A DNA stretch of 64,000 nt from Limnanthes douglasii subsp. nivea (lineage: Eukaryota; Streptophyta; Magnoliopsida; Brassicales; Limnanthaceae), in assembly GCA_036936605.1 (NCBI GenBank), contig JAUPFV010000003.1:105099278-105163277 (forward strand), read 5' to 3'. Below are positions 25,321 to 35,718 of the stretch, piece by piece. Position numbers and translations under genes: made by a program. Numbering within the stretch: position 1 is the first letter of the stretch; each line of letters begins with the position of its first letter. The notes under the pieces are model-generated. The model was given only the letters and a program-made list of their open reading frames with translations, made no database searches and was not told the origin of the DNA.

Positions 25321-25566
25321 TGGTGGCGACCAAAGTGTGACACATCCCACATCGGTTAAACATGGGAAGGATCAGTGGTATTATAAGTAAGAACACATCT
25401 GAACTAGTATAAGACCTTTTGGTAGTGGACCAAATGCAAAGCCGTAAGGACCTTTGGGTGCTAAAGCGGACAATATCATACTAGTGTTGAGATTGGTTGT
25501 GTTCTTACTTATATACGGAGGCGGAATATACGGACTCCCATATTCATAACACCCATATTCCCAACA
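25321..25566 (+). repeat. TRIM 3' LTR
   Basis: Second copy of the TRIM LTR, preceded by the purine tract GAGAAGAGGA at about 25300-25312. Confidence 0.8.
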
Positions 25567-25835
25567 AAAAGTTTTGGTGAAAAGTTCGATCACTTAAAGG
25601 TTCGAATTTATAATATTGGATTTATGTTGCTATAGAATTGCAATCTGAGCATTGAGTGGTAATGAATTTGTTTATGGTATCAGAGTAAGTTTCTGGAGAA
25701 GATACAACGTGGTATGAGATAAGTTTTTAAATTATGAAAAAATAAAATTGTTTTTATGTAGGCAAAAAGTTTTTACGGTTATCTATAAATCACTTTAGGT
25801 TTAATGGTATATTAAAAAAATTTAATAAAAAATAT

Positions 25836-26681
25836 TGATGACATAAGGTAGTAAAAGTTTGTTATAGTGAAGCTGGATATACTATTTAATCACACAAGAT
25901 AGTAAAAGTTTGTTATAGTGAAGCTGAATATACTATTTAACCACACACTGTTGTGGAATATAGTACATGATGCATAACAAATTTATATACGAGTGAAACA
26001 CACCAGTTGATCTTAATTTTGTGTAACTATCATGGTTTGTTATTGTGAGTAGAATGGATTTTTTTAATCTATACTCAGTTGGATCCTACATATATTGATG
26101 ATATATGACATGTACAAAGTTAGTTTTGTCGAAATATAATTGTGAATTTAGTGAATAAAGTGTTCTTACCTAATACAAAAATTTTAAAGCGAGAAAGCTT
26201 TGTTTGTGAGAGATAATACTTAAAGTAATAAGTGATTTTAGATATGATGAATTTTTTAAGAGAATCACTTACAAAATAGTGATGAAAATATTGAATGTTG
26301 TAAAATATCACTCAAGCTTAATACTTTGTTTTGAGAAGTGTGTACATTGTTATATATTCTTGTATTTTTTGCTCTTTGAAATTGCTTATGATTATTCCAT
26401 CTAGATAAATCAGATATGTTCGCTCGTGGATGTAGTAGTTTGATAATTCGAACCATGTAAATCTTTGTGTTTGATTTTATTTGTTATCATTGTTTGCCTT
26501 CTGTCGAAAGCATGCACCTTGTTGCAGGAAATGTAGTGTGGAAGTTTGAGTGTTAAAGCTAAAGAAAATTAGTTGCATCTGGAACTGGTTTCAGCTTCCA
26601 TTAATATTCATTTTATGTGTATGTGTCTTGTTGGTCGAATATTCTTGTAAAGTATCTTATTTGCATAAACTTTCCTAAACA
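25836..26681 (+). repeat. 5' LTR of the 25.8-kb copia element
   Basis: Starts TGATGACATAAGGTAGT, like the 3' copy at 31434, and probably ends AACA before a primer-site-like TGGTACGATGAGC. A 52-bp tandem duplication (about 25848-25950, containing AAAGTTTGTTATAGTGAAGC twice) is absent from the 3' copy. Confidence 0.6.
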
Positions 26682-26779
26682 TGTGGTACGATGAGCGTGG
26701 AGATCTGAGATTGGTTCTGGGAATCAATTGAGTGGTGTGGTGATCAACACTGAATAAGAAGAAGTTAAATATGTGAAGA

Positions 26780-26994
26780 TGAGTAAAATGAAATATGATT
26801 TTAAGAAATTTATAAGAGATAATGATTTTAATCTCTCTAGAATCAAAATCGAAGCTTTAATTGTAAATAAAGGGTTATATGTTGCCATTGATGATAGAGT
26901 TGCAAATGAAGTTGATGCCAAAGTAATATCCAAGGCCTATAGTGCTCTGATCTTAAGTTTACGCAATGAGGTACTGAGAAAGGTGTCTGAATAG
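26780..26994 (+). pseudogene. copia gag N-terminal fragment
   Basis: Open frame reading KYDFKKFIRDNDFNLSRIKI then EALIVNKGLYVAIDD, and later KAYSALILSLRNEVLRKVSE. This is the start of copia Gag (consensus ---FDG-NDF-LWR-KM-ALLVQ-GL--AI, then A-S-I-LSL-DEVLREV). The following sequence loses frame. Confidence 0.75.
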
Positions 26995-27529
26995 TCTATT
27001 TTCGTGGAGATTTGGAAGAAGCTTGAATATATTTACATGAAGATATTTATGGAAATCATATTATATCTTAAAAAGAAATTGTATATTGTGACCATGGATG
27101 ATTGTTGAGAAATTCAAAAACAACTTGGATGATTTCAACAGTATCATTCTTGACTTGATTATAATTGGTGTCAGTGTAGAAGATAAGGATGAAACGATTA
27201 TCCTCCTGAGTTTTTTTATTGAAAGTGTGTGAAGACTTTTTAGATTTCATGCTCTATGGAAAATAGTCTCTTACTTTGGGATCAAAATAGTTTAGAGGAA
27301 AGTTATTTTGAAATATGTCTCAGCTGGAAACGTGTTAAGTATGAGAAGAATGTCTGCAAAGATATATTCAAGTAAGAATAGATACAAATAAATATATACT
27401 TATAGTAAACCAAGTACTCATTAAAGAGTGAAATGTTGGTAACGTAAAAAGGAATATCAAATTAGGATGAACTTTCCCAAGATCAAGAAAGGATGCAATT
27501 TTAAGGATTTTAATAGTGGTGAAGCCTCA

Positions 27530-28090
27530 ATGGTTTTAAATGGTTATAAGTATATTATATGGGCTACCGTAACCGTTAACCCGCCCAAGATCGGTTGGTA
27601 AGGCACACCCGAGACTCACCAAATAATATTAACTGGCGGTTCACGAGCTAAATATATATAACTAATATTGAAGTAATATAATATCATAAATCACATATCA
27701 CAATATTTTAGGAGTCCTACTTACAGAACACGGTCGTGGGTTCGAATCCAACAAAAGGGTAACTTTTTATTTTTAGTTTACGACTAAATATATAACTAAT
27801 GGTGAAATAGCATAGCACTACACACCATGTAGTACAATATATTAGACGTCTAACCCACGACATGAGGTCGTGGGTTCAAATCCAAAAGGATAAATTTTTA
27901 GACGAAGCTTAAATATTAGACCGGAAAAGACCGGTAAAAACCCTAGTACGGACGAGACCGACCATACCAACTATCAAACCAATCCTAGTCTAAATTATAA
28001 ATCTGATTTTCTTAACGATTCTGTCTGGTATGCTCGTTAGCTTACTAGTCTGGGCCCAAAAATTACAAACCCGGGCTAATAACAACCTTA
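27530..28090 (+). repeat. Nested insertion with duplicated tRNA B-box-like unit (SINE-like)
   Basis: Within the copia gag region, a 560-bp block contains a unit of about 136 bp in tandem (about 27655-27785 and 27786-27910). Both units begin CTAAATATATAACTAAT. Both also hold GGTCGTGGGTTC(G/A)AATCC, a good match to the RNA polymerase III B box of tRNA genes and SINEs. A clear A box and poly(A)/T tail were not found, so SINE origin is an inference. Copia coding sequence resumes after it. Confidence 0.45.
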
Positions 28091-28129
28091 GTATACTGTT
28101 GTATTAATGGTTTCTACATATATGTACGA

Positions 28130-29400
28130 TAACAAGTGAGTTTTGGCTTTAGTGCTTCATTCAACATGACTTCTGACAAACATTCTTTTGAAAACCTGAA
28201 GGTTGTTTTATAGTGGTGACGTCATGCTAGGAATAATTATTTTGATATAAAAAAAATATAACACGTTCTTATCAGGTTGTGTACAAGATTTAAGAAGATG
28301 ATAACAAATGTGAGGTATGTCCCTAAGTGTAATGTTCAATTTATTGGAATATTAGATGAGAAAGGTTTTAATTATAGAGATAGAAATGGCACACTTAGGA
28401 TTTTACAAGGCTCACTAGTTGTTTAGAAATCTTTAGAACTAATAGTATGCTAGTTGTTGAATATTTTATAGTGGTCAAAGGTATGTCTAGTCTAAAGCTT
28501 GACCCAACCAGGTTGTGACATCTTATATTAAGACACTGGGTGAGAAAGGCATGTGTGAACTTAACGAACAATGGTTTTGAATGATGACAAGTTTTAACTG
28601 TTGAGCTTACGTAAGAACTGTACGCTTGGGAAAAGTAAGAGAGTTAAGTTCCTTACGAGCAACCATACAACTCATAATGTGCTTTAATATGTTCATTTTG
28701 TTTTTTGTGTATCTGCAAGGCATCTAACTACAGTAGGATCCAAGTACTTCATGTCACTGATTGATGACTATGTCAGAAAAAGTATGGTTTATACTTTTCA
28801 AGACCAATGATGAAGCATTTGATGTTTTTAAGGACTGCAATAACTTGGTGAAGAATCAAACTTGGAAGATGTTGGGGAATTTGAGGATCGTCAATGGCTT
28901 GAAATATGTGAATGAACCATTTAATATACATTATTTTAAATTTAGAATTACTAGACACAAAACCATGAAAGGAACTCCTTAAAATAGTCTTGCTGACATG
29001 TTATACCGAACCTTGTTAGAAATTGTAAGTTGTATGCTTCCGACAACTGGTATGAGCCAAAAAATTTAGGGAGAAGCTTTCAAGATATTTGCATACATCA
29101 TAAATAGGAGAACCATCTTGGATGTTGGAGTTCAAGTGTTCATAAGAGATATGGACTGGAAATAAACTAATGCTGAAATATTTGAGGATGTTCAAATGTC
29201 TACTTATGTTATAAACTTATGCACTAAAATGTTTGTTTTCCAGTTATCTAGTATAAGTAAAAGGTATAGGTTATGTTGTATAGAACCTGGGAATGAGAAA
29301 TATTTAACTAATATGAATGTGGTATATAATCAAGTTCGTAAGTCACTTCTAAAAAATGTGATGACTATGCATATTACTGTTGGTGAGTGATATGAAAATG
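28130..29400 (+). pseudogene. copia GAG-pre-integrase and integrase remnant
   Basis: KKMITNVRYVPKCNVQFIGI at about 28295 corresponds to the pre-integrase region (L-NV-YVP-L--NL-S-G). At about 28744-28800 the sequence SKYFMSLIDDY followed by VRKVWFILFKTNDEAFDVFK matches the integrase core (F--F-DDYSR-TWVYFLK-K-E-F--FK) with the first catalytic Asp. A later AYIINRRTILDVGVQ matches the -YLINR-P- segment. Frames are broken by stops. Confidence 0.7.
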
Positions 29401-29599
29401 AGACACAATAAGACTACATGGACGTATTGTTATGTTGATGTTATATATTTTTACTTACTTCTTGAAATACATGGAAATATTCCTACACCCGAGACTTATC
29501 ATAACGTTATGAAAAGTAGTGATAAAATAAAGTGACAGAAGGTTATGAGGGAATAAATGAATTATCTAAAGAATAATGATGTTAGATTTTTTTTAAACA

Positions 29600-30945
29600 G
29601 TCAAAGGTCAGAATCTTGTGGGATGTAACTACATATTCAAGAGGAAACGAGGAATTCTAGGACTTGAATTATCTAAGTACAGAGTTATACTCATGAGTAA
29701 ACGATTTATTAAGAAAAATGTCAATATTAATTAAATATTACCACTAGTTGTGAAACAACCATCAATAATGGTTATGATGCCACATGGAGAACTAAAGAAG
29801 ATAATATAAAAGTCAGTCACAAGGTTTTAAAGAAGGGCATACAAATTTTTTGTGTTTGTTGAAGAGACCTCTTCATATGATGAAGCATTTGTCGAGATAA
29901 TGGAATAAGAGAGTTGACTCTTTTATGAACTCAATAAATTATAGAATAAATTGTTATGAAACATGATTATATTTTAATGAGGAAACTCACATGGAAATGA
30001 ATATTCAATTATAGTTGTATGTTGATGACATACTTATTCATGGGAAGAGCAAAATAAAAATTTAAACTGTAAAGACTAAGCTGAAATAAAATGTCGAAAT
30101 GAAATATATGGGAAAAGCTAAGAGGGTTCTGGGAATAAACATTTAAGAGGAATAAAATTAGATGTTATATATTCTTATTTAAAAATGATTACATATATAA
30201 AATGCTCAAGAATCTTAGGATGTCTGAAGCAAGATTTGTTGAAACTTTTATTGGTGCTCAATTTAAACTTACTAGTACTCATGTACCAACTGAAGAGAAA
30301 TATATAGAGTTCATTAAATAGATAAGTTATGTTAATATCATTGTAAATATCATGTATGTTATGATTTTCACTAGAACATATGCATACTCAATTATTTTTT
30401 TGAGAAGATGTTTATGATAATTTAGAGAGGCTTCACTAGAATGCTCTTAAATGTCTCATGATATAATTGAAATGTAAATTAAATGTTGGAGTGTGTTATT
30501 GTTTGAATAATTTGTATGATTATATGTTGAGAGACTATGTAGACTCTAATTATACAGTTTTCCTTGATACAAGAAAGTCAACTTTCGGTTATATGTTTGT
30601 AATGTTTGGTAGAGATGTTAGTTGAAGAGCTAGTCTGCAAAATATTATTGGTTTTTCAACTAGATAAGCTGAATATATGGTTGTTACTGAAGCGGTAAAA
30701 GAAGTCATTTGGTTGTAGTAATTGTTAAGTGAGAGAAGTAGTAGAAAAAAAGAAGTTACATTATTTTTGGATAATGCTAGTGCTCTTCACTTGATAAATA
30801 ATTTGAAGTTCCATCAAAGAGCGAAACATATAAATGTGAAACTTTACTTCATTAGAGATATGATGGATAAGGAGCAAGTAAGGGTTTCAAATATTATAAC
30901 GGAAGATAATATTTTGGATGCTTTGGAAAAAGCATTGCTAGTTTA
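29600..30945 (+). pseudogene. copia reverse transcriptase and RNase H remnant
   Basis: YVDDILIHGKSKIKI at about 30020 is the RT active-site motif (YVDDMLI-G). MKYMGKAKRVLGINI is the following segment (F-MKDLG-A-KILGM-I). RNase H follows at 30530: DSNYTVFLDTRKSTFGYMFV (consensus D-DYAGDLD-RKSTTGY-F). Then come AEYMVVTEAVKEVIWL and FLDNASALHLINNLKFHQRA, then KHINVKLYFIRD, the C-terminal RNase H blocks of copia elements. The last ~75 codons (30722-30946) remain open. Confidence 0.8.
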
Positions 30946-31433
30946 AAATTAACTTGTTGTAAGATATTTTCTCAAGTATGGGATACATGTGACATGTCTG
31001 CCTTCGAGAACGAGTAATTGGAAAATTAGGGAAACGCATGTTAGATTCACTAAAATCCTAGGTGTAAATTTTTTAAATCATAGGCTTTAAGTGTATTGAC
31101 TGGAAGAATTAACTTAAACTTATAAGGTAAAGTTTTGATGGAAGAGGTTTCAGCCTCTTTAGAGTTTCAGCTTTATGAAAGGGTTCGACCACTTCAGGGT
31201 TCAGACTGGGAGTAGTGAGTTTCTGCCACTACATGGTTGCAGTCTTAGTAGGAAGTTAAACTTTCTGAATAGTTTGTTTATTGTACATGAAGTAAGTCTC
31301 AACAAGAGATAAGTCTCGGCATTGTGGGAAGAGATTTTGGGAAGTTTCTTCTGGGTAAGCTGAAAGCTTTGGTTGTCATATGAAATTATTACAAGTTGAT
31401 TTTGTATATTTGAAAGGATTTAATGAAGAATAG

Positions 31434-31660
31434 TGATGTGGAAAGGTAGTACATGTTTGTTATTACTCAACTGAATGTACTATTTAATCATAGTTATTGA
31501 TTTGGAATATAGTACATGTTATATAACAAACTTTAGTACGAGTTGATCACAACTGTTGATGTGGATCTTGCGTAACTATCTTGGTTTGCTATTGTGAGTA
31601 TTATGTACTATAGAGAATTTGAATAATTTTACTATACAAGTTGTGTTTTATAAGATACTT
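31434..31660 (+). repeat. Truncated 3' LTR of the 25.8-kb copia element
   Basis: Begins TGATGTGGAAAGGTAGT after a purine-rich stretch and matches the first ~250 bp of the 5' LTR, including GGAATATAGTACATG. Similarity fades into AT-rich sequence after about 31660. Confidence 0.65.
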
Positions 31661-31859
31661 AAAATGCTTATGTATAGTTTTATATAAATAAGATAAGAGA
31701 AAATATAATTTAATAAATAATTATAGATATATCAATCTATAATTATAATATAGAATATTGACTATTGACTATTGATTATATTTATTATTTAGATATTATA
31801 GTATATCATTGACAGTCAGTCTCAAGTTGGAGCGTATATTTCTAACATGTCCAACTTAT

Positions 31860-32803
31860 TGCATATTGTCTCAACTGAGACTTTGTGATGAGCTTAATTA
31901 GAATGTCGAAAAATTAAAGGTATGTCTGAAAGTGAATGAGTTGTATACATGAGAAACAAGTGGATATTCTTGTGACAAGATCTCGAATTAAATGACAATC
32001 AACCTCAATGTATTTGGTTTTCTCATAAAAGACCCGATTTGTTTTGCGATATGCTCATCAAACTATCATGGCGAATACCTAGCTCGATTATTAACTGCTT
32101 CATCCAAACTGACTCACATGATGTGATTTCTATTGCACAATATTTTGATCTGATATTGGATCGAGATGTAATTTTCTGATTTGTACTCTTCCATGATATG
32201 AGATTACCGCAAAAAAGACACAATATCCAGTTGTAGGCCTTGGGTTAGTATGAAAATCTGTACGATCGAGATCATTGAATGATATGTCCCTGATCATAAT
32301 ATACGAGCCATTTACCTGAATATCCCTTCAGGTATCTAAGGATTCGAATAGATGCATCCTAATTATCTTATGTGGGGCTGACATGAATTGACTTAATATA
32401 CTTACTGGATACACAATGTTCAGTCAAGTAACTATTAGATAATTCAGCTCCGCAACCAATGTCCAATATTTCTCAAGATCATGCATGGGTACGTCGTCAT
32501 CAAGCATAAGCTTGGTCTCGAGGACCATCGGCGAGTCAACAAGTTTGCATCCCAGCAACCCACATTCTAAAATTATATTAAGAATATATTTTCTTTCACA
32601 AATGAGAATTTTATCAAAAGATCATTATATCTCAATGCTGAGAAAATACTTGACCAAGATCTGTAATATGGAATCGTTCACTTAAAAACTTATTTAATCT
32701 CAAGATCACATCGACATCATCACCAACTATAATTAGATCATCAACATATGCAAGTAGAATTATGGTCTTCATCTTTATATGTCTATTATTGTAGAGTTAA
32801 AAT
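31860..32803 (-). pseudogene. copia RT C-terminal half and RNase H (- strand)
   Basis: Reading down the - strand: ILLAYVDDLIIVGDDVD (RT active site, about 32750-32730), SERFHI-DLGQ-like text, then at 32223-32023 CLFCGNLISWKSTNQKITSR followed by KYCAIEITSCESVWMKQLI and ELGIRH. This is the RNase H end (consensus C-F-G-NLISW-SKKQ--VARSSAEAEY-A-A----E--WL--LL-EL). A GCTCCAACTTGAGACTGAC stretch near 31825 resembles the region just before a copia polypurine tract. The frame is broken before the RT motif. Confidence 0.75.
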
Positions 32804-32987
32804 TGATCATATCTTACATCGCCTAGATATGAGAATAATAAGTAGTATATAAATGAAAACACATCTCACATAATACAAGGAATTTTGGGAGTATACTAGA
32901 AGCAAAGTTGTGCGGTCCTTCGAGCCTAAAGCAAAAAAATATCATATTAGTGAGTGAGCCTCAGCCCACACTCATATATTCTTAACA
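32804..32987 (+). repeat. copia LTR, + orientation
   Basis: Starts TGATCATATCTTACATCG, ends TTCTTAACA and is followed directly by the primer-binding site. It is clearly related to the reverse complement of 34762-34942, with shared GGGAGTATACTA, ACAATATC/AAAATATC and TATTAGTGAGTGAG blocks. Confidence 0.75.
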
Positions 32988-33000
32988 TGGTATCAGAGCC
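32988..33000 (+). other. Primer-binding site of copia element
   Basis: TGGTATCAGAGCC, complementary to initiator tRNA-Met, abutting the LTR end. Confidence 0.85.
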
Positions 33001-34761
33001 TTATAAGGTTGTTTTTATATCCTTCTGAGTGTTGTTCATTTCCATCCAGACTATTCCTTTCGTGATCATACATCAGTTGTAATTCAGTATCAATCTTATT
33101 TCATTATTTCTTCTTTTTTTCAAAACAAAAGTTCGTATTCAATCTTTTGTTTCTTTTGTAGATATTTGTTTAGATCTAGATCTTCTAACATTTTTGATTT
33201 AGTATCTTTTTGAGATACAGATCTTCCAATATTGTTTTTGTTTATATCCATTTTTTATCAGATCCAGATCTTTAAGTTTTTTTCTTCTAATTTTTTTTAC
33301 TGTATAGATTTTTTTTCTCTAATATTCTATTTAATTATTTTTTCTTATCCAGATCTTCTAAAATTTTCTTTATTCATATAATTTCTCATGTTTCCACCAT
33401 ATGTTTCTCATGCTCAGGTGCATATGTCGGTTGATCCCTGAATAAACACATTAATTCAGATAAAACATCTGTAATTGTTCAAAGAATTGACTAGTTAGGT
33501 TTTTCCCATGCTCATACAACCTCTTAGACACAAAATTCAAAGACTACTTCAGCTCACCATGGTATAATTTTTAATTATTTTATAACATCAAAATTATATC
33601 GGATTGTTGATTCATGCACTACTGACCACATTACTAGTAACAAAAGTATACTATTAGGACTAGCCCATACCTCACAACCATCTGTTCAAATAGTCAATAT
33701 CTCTACATATAATATAGAAGGCATAAGATTCACCAAGATTTCAGTTTTACAAAACATATCTTTATCATATGTTTTATACATTCTTTATTTGCCTAATAAC
33801 CTTATGTTTCTAAATAAATTAACCGATTTCAAATTTCGGGAACTAAGAACTCACAAGTTGATTAACATTTCATATAATGATAACAATGATTTTTATTACA
33901 TGAAGGGATCACCTAAACAAGTGACGTACCCGATTGATAGTAATGCTAATGATGTCTATTACCAGTTGAGGCATCCACCGCTCTAGGTTTTTAAGAAAAA
34001 ATGTCATAAATTTCAATATATTTTAGATTTAGGTTGTGAGTCATGCATCCAAGGAAAGAATGTTCATACTTCTCATCTATCTAAAGGGGTTAGTCCATCT
34101 TAGAGTATTTTGGCTTTAGTGTATTCTGATATTCGAGGTCCTTGCCCAATTAGATCTATCTCCTAAAGTAAGTCATATTATCGCGCAGTTACTACTCATA
34201 TTATCGCGCAGTTACTATGTTCATAAAAGTACGTTAGAGGCTCTTCACAATCCATGGTGTTTTAGTATTATGCAAGAGACAGTGACAAACCTGTGGAATA
34301 ATAAAACGTATGATTTTTGTTTTCTCCTTCGTAATAAAAAGGAAATCGGTTGCAAATGGTTTTTCACAATTAAGGGTCATCTTGATGATTGTTTACACCG
34401 ACTCAAATCTCACGTGGTTGCAAAAGAATAGTCTTAATCTCCAAAAATTGATTACGATGAAATAATTTCTCATGTTGGCAAAATTGCATATGTTCACATA
34501 TATATCTCTAGATGATATTCGTCACTGGCCACTACATCAATTAGATATCAAATCATTTCTAAATGTCATCTCTGATAAGGATATTTACATAATTTAACCT
34601 CTTGTAGTTGTTGTTCATGAGAAGGATTCTAAAGTTTGTCGCTCATAAAAATCTTTATATGGTCTTGAATAATTTTTAGAGCTTGGTGTAGGCGACTCTC
34701 CCATACACTTAGTTAATTTGGCATGATTATGAGTGATAATGATCATTGAGTCTTGTATAGA
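33001..34761 (+). pseudogene. copia gag to RT N-terminal half (+ strand)
   Basis: At 33600 the protease-proximal segment reads IVDSCTTDHITS (consensus WI-DSGAT-H). At 33770-33960 the pre-integrase region has an open frame of 65 codons. LGCESCIQGKNVHTSHLSKG and LVYSDIRGPCPI (34034-34160) match the start of integrase (C--CQ-GK-----F; LVHSDVWGP-P). Most of integrase is missing. RT begins at about 34255: NKKEIGCKWFFTIKGHLD, HRLKSHVVAKE, IDYDEIISHVGKI, CRS-KSLYGLE. It stops after the DH-VLYR block, right where the LTR begins. Confidence 0.75.
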
Positions 34762-34942
34762 GGTTAATAATATATCAGTATGAAATGGATCTCACTCACT
34801 AATACGATATTGTCCACTTTACTCCAAAAAACTCACACGATATTTCTTTTAGTATACTCCCCAAAGCCTAATAATAGTTGATATGTTATCTCACTTGTAT
34901 ACTATTTTTATTTTTATATCTAAGAGATGTGGGATATGATCA
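34762..34942 (-). repeat. copia LTR, - orientation
   Basis: On the - strand it starts TGATCATATCCCACATCTC and ends TATTATTAACC (CA expected). It is about the same length as the + LTR at 32804 and aligns with it over its whole length. It abuts the broken RT frame on its inner side. Confidence 0.7.
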
Positions 34943-34958
34943 AATTTAAATCTTCAAT

Positions 34959-35339
34959 TGATGTAGTGAAGACTGCGAACAGACTGGTTTCTCGTTCCGG
35001 TATCAGAATTGGGTCAGACAGGTACTTAAATCGAATATTTCGACGAGCCTGTCAGATTTAAAACTGTGGCATGTCACAAAGTTTGATACCCAAATCCGAC
35101 CCAAAAAGCCTTCAAACACCAGTTTTAATATTTTAGCATTAATTTTATTTTTTATTTTATTTTAAAACATTTTTATAATTTCCCTTATTTAGAATTAGTG
35201 TTTTGGGTAGTGCTATATAAAGCATCATATACCCTATTTTACCGTCAGACTTTGATGAATTAAATTTGAGATTTTTCTCGGAGTCTCCTTTACTCTCTAA
35301 CCTAGGGTTATGGTTTCATAATCTTCCGTCACGCTATCA
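34959..35339 (+). repeat. gypsy 5' LTR
   Basis: TG...CA ends. It shares GAATTGGGTCA, TTTTAATATTTTAGC, CATATACCCTATTTTACCGT and CTCTCTAACCTAGGGTTA with the 3' copy. A TATA-like GCTATATAAAG lies at about 35212, suitable as the element's promoter. Confidence 0.85.
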
Positions 35340-35341
35340 GT

Positions 35342-35352
35342 TGGTATCAGAG
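35342..35352 (+). other. Primer-binding site of gypsy element
   Basis: TGGTATCAGAG, two bases after the 5' LTR; matches the initiator tRNA-Met primer. Confidence 0.85.
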
Positions 35353-35406
35353 ACTAGCAATTCCTGCTACCCAGATACATGAATCACGTTCCGGGTACCT
35401 CTTGAT

Positions 35407-35718
35407 TTGAGGAGTATAATAAAGAACGACATCTTCCACTCTACCGGCACAATTGGAGGAAGAATTTGCAAGTTTGTAATCGATTTCGATAGTTATGAGA
35501 ATCTGATTTTAGAGGAGGTTGTTCAGAAACTGGCGTTGAAGACTGAAGCTCTTCCACACCCGTACATACTATCACGACTGATAGAGTACACTGAGGTAAC
35601 AGTTTCTAAACGTTGTCAAATTGCATTTTCTATTGGTGATTACAAAGATACAGCATGGTGTGACGTAGTTCTTATGGACGTTTGTCATCTAGTTTTTAGG
35701 ACGTCAGTGACGATTTAA
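35407..35718 (+). pseudogene. gypsy aspartic protease fragment
   Basis: A 103-codon open frame. IIKNDIFHSTGTIGGRICKF then VIDFDSYENLILEEVVQKLA corresponds to the retropepsin domain of plant gypsy elements (R-NIF-T-C---GK-C--IID-GS--N--S---V-KL-L). The catalytic D-S/T-G triad has become D-F-D, so it is inactive. KRCQIAFSIGDYKD and WCDVVLMDVCHLVF follow the family pattern up to the LLGRPW block, which is lost. Further gypsy-derived sequence continues, out of frame, to about 36640. Confidence 0.75.

Larger units (their letters stand above)
24760..25566 (+). mobile_element. TRIM (terminal-repeat retrotransposon in miniature)
   Basis: Two direct repeats of about 245 bp (24760-25002 and 25321-25566) flank a 318-bp non-coding middle. 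Both contain the CCACATCGGTTAAACATGGG block near their start and end in ATTCCCAACA. Immediately after the first, TGGTATCAGAG at 25005 is the initiator-methionine tRNA primer-binding site. A purine-rich GAGAAGAGGA precedes the second LTR. Total 807 bp with no protein coding: the definition of a TRIM. No 5S rRNA-like box is present, so it is not Cassandra. The LTRs also resemble the copia LTRs at 32.8 and 34.8 kb. No clear target-site duplication. Confidence 0.85.
25836..31660 (+). mobile_element. Degenerate Ty1/copia retrotransposon
   Basis: LTR-like repeats start with TGATG at 25836 and 31434 and share GGAATATAGTACATG, ACGAGT and GGTTTG(T/C)TATTGTGAGTA. Between them, in copia order (gag, integrase, RT, RNase H), lie gag at 26.78 kb, integrase at 28.7-29.3 kb, RT at 29.6-30.3 kb and RNase H at 30.5-30.95 kb. 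The 5' LTR probably ends in AACA at 26681, before a mutated primer site reading TGGTACGATGAGC. That makes it about 846 bp, while the 3' LTR is recognisable for only about 230 bp. Stops and shifts are frequent, and a second repeat is nested at 27.5-28.1 kb. Confidence 0.8.
31805..34942. mobile_element. Rearranged (inside-out) Ty1/copia element
   Basis: From left to right: the RNase H and the RT C-terminal half on the - strand (31860-32803), a 184-bp LTR on the + strand (32804-32987) with primer site, gag to the RT N-terminal half on the + strand (33000-34761), then a 181-bp LTR on the - strand (34762-34942). The two RT halves break at nearly the same codon, just before the YVDD motif. Each break is joined to an LTR end. 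One copia element whose cDNA integrated into itself would produce exactly this order. Two nested, independently truncated elements are the alternative. All coding parts have stops. Confidence 0.6.

Noticed and set aside
24760..25566. Cassandra-type TRIM
   Set aside because: No 5S rRNA-like promoter sequence could be read in the LTRs.
27655..27910. tRNA genes
   Set aside because: Only the B-box half matches; no acceptor stem or anticodon arm could be paired around it.
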